DNA from: Symbiodinium kawagutii | Lineage: Eukaryota; Sar; Dinophyceae; Suessiales; Symbiodiniaceae | Direction of reading: 5' to 3' | DNA length: 64,000 nt | NCBI GenBank assembly: GCA_009767595.1 | Contig: VSDK01014032.1 | Coordinates: forward strand, 198,087 to 262,086 | Shown: piece by piece, positions 60,469 to 64,000 of the stretch | How positions within the stretch are numbered: position 1 is the stretch's first letter | Layout: every line of letters begins with the position of its first letter | The notes under the pieces: generated by a model | Told to the model about the DNA's origin: nothing | The model's input: the letters and a program-made list of their open reading frames with translations, nothing else | The model's database searches: none | Program-made: the position numbers and the translations under genes

Positions 60469-63019
60469 TTATCTATTTATATATGTATAAATTCGTCAGG
60501 GCCGATACAATATGTGCATAGCCATCGATACTGGTAACGAATGGTGATTGACTGGTCACTGCTGCTGTTTGACGCTGCCAAGTTGATATCGCTGAACATC
60601 CCGACATCGACGCTGCAACAGCGTGGATGTTCATCAGGGGACAAGCTCCGCCTGTTTGCTTTTTGGCTGGGGTATACCTGAGTGAACCATGATGAATCCG
60701 TATTAGCCAGGATTGACCTTGAGTCAGCTTTTCTGAATTGCAATTATGCAGGTGTGGATTCTGGCATATTTGGGACAACTGTCCTATACTCATTTGTTTC
60801 TAACCCCTTTCTTTTTCGATCATAAACCAGACCTGAGAAACCAATTGATTTCAGGGTGGTCAATAGGCCCAGCTATGATTGGGAGCACTGAGCTGGGCCA
60901 GCCTACGCATGGATTGCAGCTTGGCAGGTATTTTTGCCACCCTTTTGATCACCCTTTTCATGGGTGTCCTTCCTTCGACTCTCAGTTTCTGGACTGCACC
61001 TGAAGCATACGGTGGCGCTCAGGACAAGCCACTGGAGTTACAGCACAGCAGTTGGTTTCTTTGCACACATGTGTCAAGATATGTCGAGATACCTTTGTAT
61101 AACCACATGTGTCAAGATATGTCGAGATAAATTCGTATAACTTCTTGCAGGCACATGTGCACCTACTTCTGCACAAGCGCGCTTTTTGTTTGCGCGTTGC
61201 GCGCATATGCATGTGTAAAGGCATATCGGTATATAATGGCTCATATTTGGCGGCCGTCGCGAGAACTTAGAACTCTCATCCAAGGGCAGCGATCAGCAAT
61301 TTTCAGCGCACCGTGGACCTACCTGGCACATGGTGCTGCGATGATCGTTAGTTCAACTTGGGATAGGTTGCAGCCAGGGTAGGGTTTGCAACCCCAGTTT
61401 GGGATGTTGACCCTACCAGCTGAGGCTTCATCATTGAGCGGACCTTCACCCTCACCTCTTCTGCGGAGAGTCACTTGGATCACGGTCGTCATGTTGGGAT
61501 GTGGACCCAGGTTGTGTTGCATTTGCCAGTGGCAGAACCATGGAAAACTCGATCAAAACTGAAAACCAAGAATTTTCGATTGAACTTGGTAAGTAAATGT
61601 GTTGCCCAGATTTTGGCCCCTTGGGGCCTCGTAGATTTTCTTTTTCCGTTTGATCAGAAGTCACCACTCTTAGAACCAACTGGATCGAGAGCCCCTCATG
61701 GATTTTATGAATAAAATGCTACCAATGTCTCAGCTGAAACTCCTAACTTGTAACAACTGTAAGGTGCATCATCCATGCTTTCTACGAAGGTTTCAACCTT
61801 GGAAGCGACGACCTGCAGCTGAGGTCAGCTATACCTCCAAGAGTGGTACTTCTGGTTTCAGGTGCGGCCAAAGCAGGAACATTTCCGCGTGGGTATTTTG
61901 CGTCCATTGCGACCCAGACCCGGGAGATGAAACTCAAGTCATTTGTCCCGAGGAGCTCAGCGACTGCATGCTGGTTGGAGTCTTCGCACTTTGTCATGCT
62001 TCGATGGGACTCCCCCAACCATCCATCAGGTTTCGGCCCTGAACCCCCCCAAGTTTCACCAAGTTCCGGGGTACACCATGCAGATCCGTGCAGATCCAGA
62101 ACCCGCCTCCAAGATTTCGTCCCAGCCTTGGGAGTCCCAAGACCCAAGGCTTTACCGCTGGAGGTCTTTGGGACCCTGGGCTCGTACCAGGTGTAGGTAG
62201 GCTATATATCTGCATGTCACCCCCATCACACTGGCATTGCCATGGGATTTGGTTGCGGGAAAATATGAGGAATGTGCTGTTCTCAGTGGTCTCTTTGCTT
62301 TCCTCGAGATTTTCCAGGTGATCTTTGTGCTCTTGGTGACGGCCATCGGCACGTCTTTGTGGCAACGCTTTGGTGATGTGCTCGAGTCGCCCAAGGGAGT
62401 GCTGTTGCTTGGCAAGTCGTGGAAGCCAGGCAGCCACTTAGATGATCCCATCTAGTGGGTAGGTGATCCTGGTTAGTTCACCTGTTTATCAATGCTATAC
62501 TGTAACCCACTTACTTAGGGTAATTCGTTCCCAATCATGGTTACTAACCAGTTGATAAGTAGGATGATCATCCAAGTCGCTTTGAATTCTACTAAAACTG
62601 ACTGGTCATGCAGATATATTTTATGCACCTGGACAAGCAACACAACATTGCTTATACAGACAATATTTTGGACGCAGAAGATCCAGGACCAAACCGTGTT
62701 TGAAAGAGCGCACTGTGGCGCAGCTGTTGCAATCCACCCTACGTGACCTCCTAGCAAACAAAAGCACCTTAGGAGCACATCATTTTTGGGGTGAAAAGAT
62801 GGTGAATGGATGGTGAATGGATGGTCTTAGAAGCACCTAGGGTGAATGGATGGTGAATGGAGGGTGAATCGCTTCAAGAAAGCTGGACTATTGGACCTCT
62901 CTTGTTGAGAACCGTGGGCTCAGCAAGTGGGTGCTGGGATCTCAACTCCCCTGGGTGAGGTTTGACCTAGCAGGAAATCTGCCGAACACCTCGACTTTCT
63001 ACATGGACTATGCTGCGTG
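32304..63019 (+). CDS. CSC1/OSCA/TMEM63-like cation channel gene (split, continues beyond the window)
   Basis: A calcium-permeable, stretch- or osmosensing channel of the DUF221 class (N-terminal RSN1_TM, cytosolic PHM7 and RSN1_7TM domains in fungal and plant members). About 16 exons are seen, each with splice signals. In family order they encode the first membrane helix, a GLDGALLVEFCHLGMKI segment, the cytosolic LKDYFERLFPDG region, a FVTFKASRDAA strand, PPAPRDVAYG, a membrane and pore segment with GLASSIVNLENLESISFIK, GIFATLLITLFMGVLPSTL, FQVIFVLLVTAIGTSLW and LPNTSTFYMDYAA. Exons for TM1, TM2 and one or two linkers were not identified, and the C-terminal exons lie outside the window. Introns range from about 0.2 to 11 kb. 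Candidate upstream exons at 16435, 17733 and 20985 are in phase. The gene hosts the copia element in one intron and the 10.3-kb transposon immediately 5' of the exon at 32304. Confidence 0.8.
32416..33167. other. Channel intron
   Basis: It contains a family A MITE at 32495-32587. Nothing else recognised. Confidence 0.6.
32495..32587. repeat. MITE-like palindrome, family A copy 5
   Basis: The left end GTTTCTCACAATTGG and the right end CCCTATTTTGAGAAAC are inverted. It lies inside a channel intron. Confidence 0.8.
33168..33258 (+). CDS. Channel exon: linker after TM0
   Basis: It follows ACCCCTAG, encodes LVDDFHSPRRSKPIVYLNNS and more Gln/Ser/Pro residues, and ends at TCGGA|GTCGTC in phase 2. 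Basic residues followed by a VY pair after TM0 are usual in this family. The frame stays open to 33301, where a second donor (ATGATG|GTGACC) could be used instead. Confidence 0.65.
33521..33560 (+). CDS. Channel exon: linker before the GLD motif
   Basis: It lies between ATCACTTGCAG and GTGGAG|GTCGCC and encodes PKCLKTSIWRAVE. It starts in phase 2 and ends in phase 0, agreeing with both neighbouring exons. Confidence 0.6.
33561..34842. other. Channel intron
   Basis: It has TATATA-rich sequence at 33640-33810 and otherwise unremarkable DNA. No gene seen. Confidence 0.5.
34843..34972 (+). CDS. Channel exon: GLD motif
   Basis: It begins after CTTGCATGACAG in phase 0 and encodes EFAGLDGALLVEFCHLGMKI, the conserved GLDa..l.rf motif preceding TM1. 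A consensus donor (GTG|GTAAGT) lies at 34973. The last 20 codons are Arg/Gly/His-rich and unlike the family, so splicing at an earlier GC donor near 34906 is possible. Confidence 0.75.
34973..35302. other. Channel intron, left flank of the copia insertion
   Basis: It holds inverted and direct copies of GGTAAGTA/TTACCATGG motifs. The segment 35002-35073 is similar to 43011-43083 on the other side of the retrotransposon. It ends in the target duplication CTAGG. Confidence 0.6.
35298..35302. repeat. Target-site duplication, left copy (CTAGG)
   Basis: CTAGG directly precedes the 5' LTR and is repeated directly after the 3' LTR (43008-43012). Confidence 0.9.
35303..35466 (+). repeat. 5' LTR, 164 bp
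   Basis: It starts TGCAGA and ends TCTGCA. It is identical at every position to 42844-43007 and unusually short for an LTR. Confidence 0.97.
35468..35479 (+). promoter_or_regulatory. Primer-binding site, initiator-Met tRNA-like
   Basis: TGGTAGCGGAGC begins two bases after the LTR. It is complementary to a tRNA ending GCTCCGCTACCA and resembles the initiator methionine site (TGGTATCAGAGC) of plant copia elements. Confidence 0.75.
35495..36868 (+). CDS. gag: Gag (nucleocapsid) of the copia element, 457 aa
   Basis: It forms the virus-like particle that packages the element RNA. The start ATG has a good context (GCCATGG) 28 nt after the LTR. The N-terminal half is a helical capsid-like region (KQYRQWKRWARAFLKVQ, then ERYPEEASHDRLGEVLDAVF). 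A CCHC zinc knuckle sits at C270, C273, H278, C283 (CFKCKQVGHFSKNC). After the knuckle the frame continues through a region that looks like the start of the protease part, up to an A6 run at 36671. Beyond it the frame becomes Arg/Ser-rich and stops at 36868, while the pol frame looks genuine. The last 65 codons are therefore probably not normally part of the product. Confidence 0.92.
   Translation: METGSRGESQVRRFAGEGDNPPKQYRQWKRWARAFLKVQASKGMKEDAYGSVLYTLLDGAALRAFDSVDMSEIEEVGGQDVIFQVLDERYPEEASHDRLGEVLDAVFDLRVERGESTAAFTGKVRTAFQQAEAEGIRFPSVARGYMVLRFAKLTLERRAVVLAAARRSYEEQDIVAALRTTYPEGLHQGRNSANVVADSIDDEAEFVDDEQLTLLAEEFDLENGDPIDEPDAVEVLLSWKETRAKIGKEKLARGFPTKGDVRKLETRVRCFKCKQVGHFSKNCTSRKTTSTSASSAGSKVRVNFVNMVGAYAGGKTGQGAPRRNHGDEDRTVDQEIEAMVSQWEGLRRDYWVTEGDQVIRKHVLPRRSLFTPSRSSCPVPVTELSTARTTRVKKPERMRRRSTRATGSTRQSATVTLAMSGRAKLSSTRRKWYPMRNQKWRKERKRSQMWHRLSSPS
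36622..42066 (+). CDS. pol: Pol polyprotein of the copia element, about 1800 aa
   Basis: It copies and inserts the element. The frame is -1 relative to gag and open from 36556; the first codon given is GTG, so it is probably reached by a frameshift. Numbering from 36622: protease active site DTG at 178-180; a methyltransferase-like domain at about 395-600; integrase zinc site H652, H657, C685, C688 and catalytic D715, D776, E812; a C-terminal WRGPGIV-like integrase segment; reverse transcriptase with D1353 (LGDVTGAFL) and D1445-D1446 (VHVDDVLI); RNase H with D1597, E1650, D1695 and D1746. The end is Lys/Arg-rich. No stop or frameshift occurs within it, so it appears functional. Confidence 0.95.
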   Translation: MSCPGNGTQHRSNNAGEKTGKDEKEIYTGNWKHQTECHRDLGYEWTGETVFYKEKVVPYEEPEVEEGTEEISDVAQTLFTLMNAFHGENDFQVAENMEDWVNVTDENTTEVIDSLAAALHRVQEQSGEPTQDADPHERSQGLPDLPGWDDDDEEDDEHEVNLSDGLCLAHPPGFAVVDTGCGRGLVGQETLAKHEERLKQKGLRVTHLANQKQVFRYGNGSVDESVGRVEIPVFLQGRPLKMRVSVVPGKVPLLLSKRFLKALGANIDMVNNRLNLTKAGIQVPLHETKNGSYQIDLCDTDLTSVSPFKSEEVDVMEVNNVMAVDGTDLSEEDSDVIVSEHETEPPPDANMTNQDTSDHDDSLDVGKFGILKAAERKKLLKGMQEALQAHGGTTQPRIMEIFCPGRFAEQAESLGFKSVGSLDLSTGWDWLRQDHRQAAERLVDETDPDVLLMCPPCGPLSPLQNLTPDRRRRDLRAFNREVLEARSMVRWCLKMARKQLNRGKHYVFESSKRASTWAMPPVVRFAQETNPAVLEVALCSLGVRCPETRKLYGKCWRFMTSSLGVALQLAPLQCDGQHEHQVVEGSSGGQLRSVQTQVYPKKLIRSIMAGFLREEACQMCYAVTGLDESSNDQHVFKPEAKRKILEAVRKMHNNLGHASQTDMVRILRHAGAQDRVLDLVRQFQCPTCDARAEPKITRNSTVPKDVAPLRYVGLDVKWLPGYKQGERIRALNIVCRSSGLQQMTPFREHESSDTIRRLYRQSWTRPYGRPRWIKFDASRCNLGQPFVDALERDGTTVLDVPGEAHEQVGDVEVHGKHFETMLTRVIDHMQPQSYEEWLECVDCTVEAKNSLLRRAGHSPYQIVLGRDPEIPGDDLLCPFSEPNVIANSTILQDEAAQFSQQARLEARKAVIMEQDQQAARVALNSRPRPHRAFKPGDEVAVWRRGRGIPGKRSHARWRGPGIVAGANGSHYWVSMPGAMIKCSIEQLRFRTIEEQEADKFLVRDLRSAAVNLFPEVGGENRRQKCFLDITAEDTPPSSLLQDSQQLDQNVPQQPTPSQASQQSSSNGGTTITSSSSSSTTPQDVSQQPSISGGVEQPILGPSSGSGSIQSREEQLAQLSPGELEQVPRSEEQANRLDDYRVPGINPRLHPQPVPALPDPKRMRMESQTVGGQQFPPAMPTPPSQTDNSARLVSDSADCCVALSELESDESNFVLAATASDVLIAGGRKEINPRSREWLDKAGQQKIAKGMTKELTTVIQDKQALRPLDKSEADRVRQVCPDRILESRVVLVEKHDDDGNSVVKARWTARGDRDPDLFELVRNGQTQLPTISSNGRYLVLQTIASKRFLLQLGDVTGAFLETEQFDRKQRLFLKKPRDVPMPGYEEYDLFEIIRPLYGLNDSPQAWFKKYRKTVCQQGWKPSQLDPCVFLLWQNGKLCGIMGVHVDDVLIGGSGDYFEQQLALLRSTFPFRKWKTGAGDFCGSHLRQDAETGVIHVAQPEFADKLPRPKLRQRGDGPVTKEEAKSLKSVLGSALWLAKETRPDLAVQVSQSQQMLPNPTLKQARTVGNVTRRARQYRNLEWKILPIPLEEIRLCLHSDAAFGNASKNGTQAGYIVGVSNDKLRNGEAAPWGAATWKSYRLKRVVGSTFAGETQVLMDGLGHLEWIACHLAEVFDSNFNLGARAAAIERFRPQAVIDCKSVYDHLQSYSSPGSVGDKRAAIDLVIIRETLERISGTVRWAPTWLQLADALTKENPDAMDILRAAMQVSQYQLCEESVMMDAAAAERQKRQQRTPKQKEAARRAFEKLKGPKEALVK
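36671..36676 (+). promoter_or_regulatory. A6 run at the gag-pol frame change
   Basis: Two in-frame Lys codons (AAA AAA) follow GTG in the gag frame. A -1 slip here moves translation into pol. Either a programmed shift site or a one-base indel. Confidence 0.5.
37801..38420 (+). other. Methyltransferase-like domain inside pol
   Basis: Between protease and integrase lies a domain with motif I-like IMEIFCPGRFAE (pol 398-409) and LDLSTGWDW, motif IV-like DVLLMCPPCGPLSP (Cys457), and a motif VI-like YVFESSKRASTW (Glu509). This order fits C5-cytosine DNA methyltransferases. Dinoflagellate copia elements carrying captured DNA methyltransferases have been reported; whether this is the same lineage is inference. 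Later methyltransferase motifs are not obvious, so it may be shortened or only share the fold. Confidence 0.6.
42089..42838 (+). CDS. Extra ORF downstream of pol, 249 aa, unknown
   Basis: It begins at the first ATG 22 nt after the pol stop (MVKVSTQGLSEGEVRALMEA) and ends 5 nt before the 3' LTR. It is intact and has the same codon style as pol. It looks globular: a helical start, an alpha/beta part (KMPLNKMAEKKFKGVEMKV, then AAHIDQAEECLKAVLDVYRH) loosely like an RNA-binding KH-type or similar small fold, and a helical, acidic C-terminal half with HNYPQWKNKLLEYLLKEFD. I do not recognise a family. Standard copia elements lack an ORF here. It could be an accessory, envelope-like (though no membrane helix is seen) or captured host gene. 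Confidence 0.8.
   Translation: MVKVSTQGLSEGEVRALMEAVTSAWVKNAEEYAENVTQNQGSCKIKMPLNKMAEKKFKGVEMKVTTTYTKATQMIAITTGAAHIDQAEECLKAVLDVYRHFVNDGQILPLPDGTETWSQALSSLKAELQPRSVWMSMKEEKTEDGTHSMYSDCIPDVPQRFTPIDNEFSAAVAELAHEASRKLHNYPQWKNKLLEYLLKEFDADTDMIRELRAVTGESEESWSHVSEPAVSGACAKAKSLGYRSKAEKK
42820..42835 (+). promoter_or_regulatory. Possible polypurine tract
   Basis: GAAGGCAGAAAAGAAA lies within the end of the last ORF, 8 nt before the 3' LTR and with one interruption. It is not directly adjacent to the LTR, which is unusual. Confidence 0.35.
42844..43007 (+). repeat. 3' LTR, 164 bp
   Basis: Identical to 35303-35466 and followed by the CTAGG duplication. Confidence 0.97.
43008..43012. repeat. Target-site duplication, right copy (CTAGG)
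   Basis: It matches 35298-35302 exactly. Confidence 0.9.
43013..45961. other. Channel intron, right flank of the copia insertion
   Basis: It has one family A MITE (44487-44585) and TATA/CATA-rich sequence at 43850-44080. The TM1 exon of the channel should lie here or close by but was not identified; hydrophobic open stretches near 43600 and 43790 lack clear acceptors. Confidence 0.5.
44487..44585. repeat. MITE-like palindrome, family A copy 6
   Basis: GTTTCTCAAGATAGGGGTGC at the left and CCCATTTTCAGAAAC at the right. The interior has AATAAACCAACCATTTTTTG. Confidence 0.85.
45962..46062 (+). CDS. Channel exon: segment between TM1 and TM2
   Basis: It lies between CTGCGTTGCCAG and GGGAA|GTGATG and encodes SGLDLFSIAALRCNVSM. 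It resembles the family's 'LD.lSi.nv' stretch before TM2. Two other frames are open across it, but this frame ends exactly at the donor. Confidence 0.55.
46673..46725 (+). CDS. Possible channel exon after TM2
   Basis: It lies between TTGCACCACAG and GCAGAG|GTAAAT and encodes CRDAVVFFRATLAQIAE, similar to the charged y.e.v..R...L stretch after TM2. The start phase does not match the previous identified exon, so one exon would be missing between them. Confidence 0.4.
46726..48337. other. Channel intron
   Basis: A GC-richer patch at 47770-47860 reads TETAELNDFGVQHSTALSP on the + strand and could be another exon, but its acceptor is unclear. Otherwise nothing recognised. Confidence 0.45.
48338..48431 (+). 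CDS. Channel exon: cytosolic domain, LKDYFERLFP motif
   Basis: After GTCCTGAG it encodes SDKKLKDYFERLFPDGTI and then ERVYIVPRNLSL, ending at CTCTT|GTGAAT in phase 2. It matches the ferredoxin-like cytosolic part of CSC1 proteins (l..yFe.lfP..v..v.vv.d.s.L). The phase agrees with the next exon. Confidence 0.8.
48880..49009 (+). CDS. Channel exon: cytosolic helices
   Basis: After TTTGTGACGAAG it encodes LASLLKVKHLETLMTHLRD and continues FDEAVPWQNPEELWELTGQW, ending at CCAACG|GTGATA in phase 0. It corresponds to the helical insert that follows the first cytosolic strand in this family. Confidence 0.75.
49809..49878. repeat. Long inverted repeat, 27-bp arms
   Basis: TGAAACAGGACTAGTTGGTG at the left is matched by CACCAACCAGTCCTGTTTCA at the right with a 16-bp loop. 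It may be a short MITE; no second copy was found here. Confidence 0.85.
50296..50367. repeat. Family B repeat cut by an assembly gap
   Basis: It begins CTGGTTGGTGGTTTTGAG and is lost in N at 50368. Confidence 0.6.
50368..50382. other. Assembly gap (15 N)
   Basis: A run of N inside a repeat. Confidence 0.99.
52286..52409 (+). CDS. Channel exon: cytosolic linker helix
   Basis: After GGTCGGGGCTCAG it encodes EHLTRLIEMERTQIAQADS in phase 0, matching the end phase of the previous exon. The donor used is uncertain (GGGGAG|GTCAAC at 52410, or an earlier GA/GC-type site), because the next exon needs a different phase. Confidence 0.6.
52410..52891. other. Channel intron with local repeats
   Basis: It has three loose copies of a GCTAGAACTGGTGTTTT motif (52420-52550) and a family D repeat (52711-52826). 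Confidence 0.6.
52711..52826. repeat. MITE-like repeat, family D copy 3
   Basis: It begins ATGTGGCTGTGGGTC and ends GGTTAATATTGACCCATAGCC. It is inverse to the copies at 19412 and 63345. Confidence 0.75.
52892..53014 (+). CDS. Channel exon: FVTF strand of the cytosolic domain
   Basis: After TTTTTCCCCCAG it encodes a segment with ASGFVTFKASRDAAPW, the conserved aFVtF.s...Aa strand of PHM7/OSCA proteins. It ends at TCGTG|GTGAGG (phase 2). The frame has strongly C/G third positions; the other two frames are open but less biased. Confidence 0.8.
53461..53566. repeat. Family A repeat, degenerate copy 7
   Basis: CTTCTCAACATGAGG at the left, AGTAAACCAACCATAGCTTTGG inside, and GGCTTGAGAAC at the right. 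Confidence 0.65.
55323..55394 (+). CDS. Possible channel exon, frame uncertain
   Basis: A GC-rich patch after TTCCCGTTGTCCCAG. Two frames are plausible (EMALRLRLEPEGVPTWDS and RWLFDCAWSPKVCRPG). It would fill the stretch between the FVTF strand and the PPAPRDV motif. The donor is unclear (GC or GA type). Confidence 0.35.
   Translation, partial: EMALRLRLEPEGVPTWDSPGEAR
55420..55612. repeat. Tandem array, about 34-bp unit
   Basis: About six imperfect units of GTAGGTCAACCAGCTATAAG followed by a T-rich tail. Confidence 0.85.
56683..56735 (+). CDS. Channel exon: PPAPRDV motif
   Basis: After TTGGGGTTGCAG it encodes HLFTMQYPPAPRDVAYG, matching the invariant aP.P.Di.w.nl motif just before TM3 of OSCA/CSC1 channels. 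The exon end is probably GGG|GACAGT, a GA-type donor known in dinoflagellates. The frame also stays open beyond it. Confidence 0.7.
56736..58408. other. Channel intron(s)
   Basis: No clear repeats. One short exon linking the PPAPRDV motif to TM3 should lie here but was not identified with confidence. Confidence 0.45.
58409..58448 (+). CDS. Channel exon: start of TM3
   Basis: Between GTCATTGCAG and CTGGCG|GTCGCC it encodes QLSHMVGYLLILA. It ends in phase 0 and continues directly into the membrane segment of the exon at 59182. Confidence 0.65.
58449..59181. other. Channel intron
   Basis: It contains a family B repeat (58534-58628) and CAA/AAC-rich sequence near 58820-58880. Nothing else recognised. 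Confidence 0.5.
58534..58628. repeat. Family B repeat, copy 7
   Basis: It runs from CTGGTGGTTTTTATAATAT to GTTGAAACGACCAACCAG. Confidence 0.7.
59182..59275 (+). CDS. Channel exon: TM3 and NLENL motif
   Basis: After GTGATGCCAAG it encodes VFIMFFPFIGLASSI followed by VNLENLESISFIKQML. This is closely like the family's IPva..qsLaNlegl....PFLk segment, the most diagnostic piece of the gene. It ends at ATGCTCG|GCCAGC, a GC-type donor, phase 1. Confidence 0.85.
59904..60006. repeat. Family A repeat, copy 8
   Basis: GTTTCTTAGAAAAGGG at the left and TTGGGGGTACCCCGATGTCAAGAAAT at the right ends, with AACATGGTTGGTTTGATGG inside. Confidence 0.7.
60433..60470. repeat. (CA)n/(TA)n microsatellite
   Basis: A CA run passes into a TA run. 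Confidence 0.95.
60928..61011 (+). CDS. Channel exon: TM4
   Basis: After GCAGCTTGGCAG it encodes IFATLLITLFMGVLPSTLSF and then WTAPEAY, like the family's lal..fl.llP.il....eg helix. It completes the Gly codon left by the exon at 59182 (phase 1 to 2). It ends at CATACG|GTGGCG, phase 1. Confidence 0.8.
61012..62286. other. Channel intron(s)
   Basis: It has a direct repeat of about 35 bp (CATGTGTCAAGATATGTCGA at 61066 and 61107). A GC-richer stretch at 61850-62170 is open in several frames on both strands but not clearly spliced. One exon between TM4 and TM5 appears to be missing. Confidence 0.45.
62287..62411 (+). CDS. Channel exon: TM5
   Basis: After GTGCTGTTCTCAG it encodes GLFAFLEIFQVIFVLLVTAI and then GTSLWQRFGDVLESPKGVLL. 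It matches the family's F.vvqvFlv..i.s.....i...P..... helix and loop. It ends at TTGCTTG|GCAAGT, a consensus GC-type donor, phase 1. Confidence 0.85.
62412..62973. other. Channel intron
   Basis: It contains a short tandem GATGGTGAATG repeat (62795-62870). Confidence 0.6.
62974..63019 (+). CDS. Channel exon: LPNTSTFY motif
   Basis: After GACCTAGCAG it completes a Gly codon and encodes NLPNTSTFYMDYAA, matching the family's LP..a.Ff..Y motif before TM6. The donor is GCGTG|GTGAGA, phase 2. Confidence 0.8.
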
Positions 63020-64000
63020 GTGAGAATTGAAGGATGCAGTGGTGCAGTGACGCAATTCAATCAATGGCGCGAACAGTGCACCAATGTGCATGAATAGTGG
63101 GCTTGTTCCAGTGCGTGTTTTCTTCATCTGAACTCTGGGGAGAGGAAGCTCATCACGCTTTTGGGAATGTTTTCATGGAAAGTTGCCGCTGTCCTTTGTG
63201 AATGCAGTCCATTGCCTTCTCCCAGAAACAAAGGATCAAATGATTTGCCCCTTTGGATTTGATTCACTCTTGCGGCGTTTTGCCCTTCTTTGCTTGGAAA
63301 GAAGGGCCAGAGCCAAGCCCTGCTCTAAAGTGGTGTGAGAACAATATGGCTATGGATCAATATCAACCAACCAACTAGTGGGGGATTTCCACCAACAATG
63401 ATAGGGATAGCAATGGTTAATAGGGGAACCAGGGGTACGGGGTTTTGACCCACAGCCATATGAATCATAAAGCCCCCGAGGTTCGATGGTAAGTCACTAG
63501 CTATGGTGAAACGGATGGATTTGCAGCTGGCTGGATTTGTCATTTGCCACTGCCTTGAGTTGGTCGGCTCACTAACATGGAGCACATTTTGCGGCAATGG
63601 TCGCGGCTTTCTGAGGTCATTTTGCAATGGTCAGTTTCCGTTCTGATCCTTGGCTGTGGTATGGACGAGGCATGGCGGGGGTTTGGTGGACTACAGATAG
63701 CTGAATGTTTTCAGAAGAATTAATGGCCAGCAGACTCAACAGAATCTGAGTCTCGTGCTCTTTGATGTTTTTCGGGTTTGGACTGTTCATGACGGTTCCA
63801 TAGTTTCATTGGAGGCAATCTTAAAGTCCATGTTCGGAAGATCCATCACAACTTTATACATAGTTACTTTGATTTTAGGCAGCTTTAGTCATGTATTGCG
63901 GTGAAGGAAAGAAGCCTGACCGAGGAATGTCTTGCGATATCAGAACTTGCTGAAGTTCCTGGCGTGGAGCACCATCTGCCACTCGCCAAGCACAGCACAG
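63020..64000. other. Channel intron and possible next exon
   Basis: It has a family D repeat (63345-63461). A hydrophobic frame after GATTTGCAG at 63527 (LAGFVICHCLELVGSLTW) could be the next membrane exon, but its phase does not fit. Nothing recognised after 63620. Confidence 0.4.
63345..63461. repeat. MITE-like repeat, family D copy 4
   Basis: It starts TATGGCTATGGATCAATATC and ends GGGTTTTGACCCACAGCCAT. Its right half is almost identical to 19412-19528. Confidence 0.85.

Larger units (their letters stand above)
59276..60927. other. Channel intron
   Basis: It contains a family A MITE (59904-60006), GGTTGATGATGGTT-type simple repeats (60240-60430) and a CA/TA microsatellite (60433-60470). 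Confidence 0.55.

Noticed and set aside
61782-62196. Genes on both strands at 61.8-62.2 kb
   Set aside because: Open in several frames on both strands without matching splice sites or a recognisable motif; probably GC-rich intronic sequence.

Overview
The window looks like nuclear DNA of a dinoflagellate, most likely a Symbiodiniaceae/Suessiales-type genome. The evidence is sparse short exons on the + strand, introns of one to several kb, some GC-AG introns (one donor reads G|GCAAGT), many short palindromic repeats and microsatellites, and mobile-element proteins of kinds I associate with dinoflagellates. Two N gaps (12459-12484 and 50368-50382) show it is a draft assembly. There is no rRNA, tRNA, CRISPR array or bacterial-type operon.

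Host genes. From about 32.3 kb to the right edge the + strand carries a long split gene for a CSC1/OSCA/TMEM63-type (DUF221) mechanosensitive or osmosensitive cation channel. It was recognised from short exons whose translations follow the family motifs in order: the N-terminal membrane segment, a GLD motif, a cytosolic FVTF motif, PPAPRDV, a pore-region IVNLENLESISF segment, and an LPNTSTFY segment. Several exon pairs agree in splice phase. Candidate exons at 16435, 17733 and 20985 are in phase with it and may be its 5' end. Other exon-like segments at 756, 2921, 6759, 8178 and 13032 belong to this or an upstream gene.

Mobile elements. (1) A 10.3-kb element (21998-32297) is bounded by 12-bp perfect inverted repeats and AT-rich AAGTTAT-containing ends. 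It carries six genes, all on the minus strand: a DDE-type transposase-like protein, an RS-domain/zinc protein, a zinc-ribbon coiled-coil protein, a Lys/Ala-rich protein with a C-terminal Cys motif, and two small helical proteins. It also carries two unusual arrays: eight palindromes mostly spaced exactly 42 bp apart, and eleven GC-rich hairpins, inside a predicted intron, whose loops on the transcribed strand mostly fit UNCG. Its right end lies next to the splice acceptor of the channel's first membrane exon. I consider this element the best candidate for an undescribed system. (2) A complete Ty1/copia retrotransposon (35303-43007) has identical 164-bp LTRs, a 5-bp target duplication and a Met-tRNA-like primer site. 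It has gag, then pol in the -1 frame, a methyltransferase-like domain between protease and integrase, and an extra ORF after pol. It lies in sense orientation inside a channel-gene intron.

The remainder is intronic or intergenic DNA holding at least four families of roughly 90-130 bp MITE-like palindromes, tandem repeats and microsatellites.
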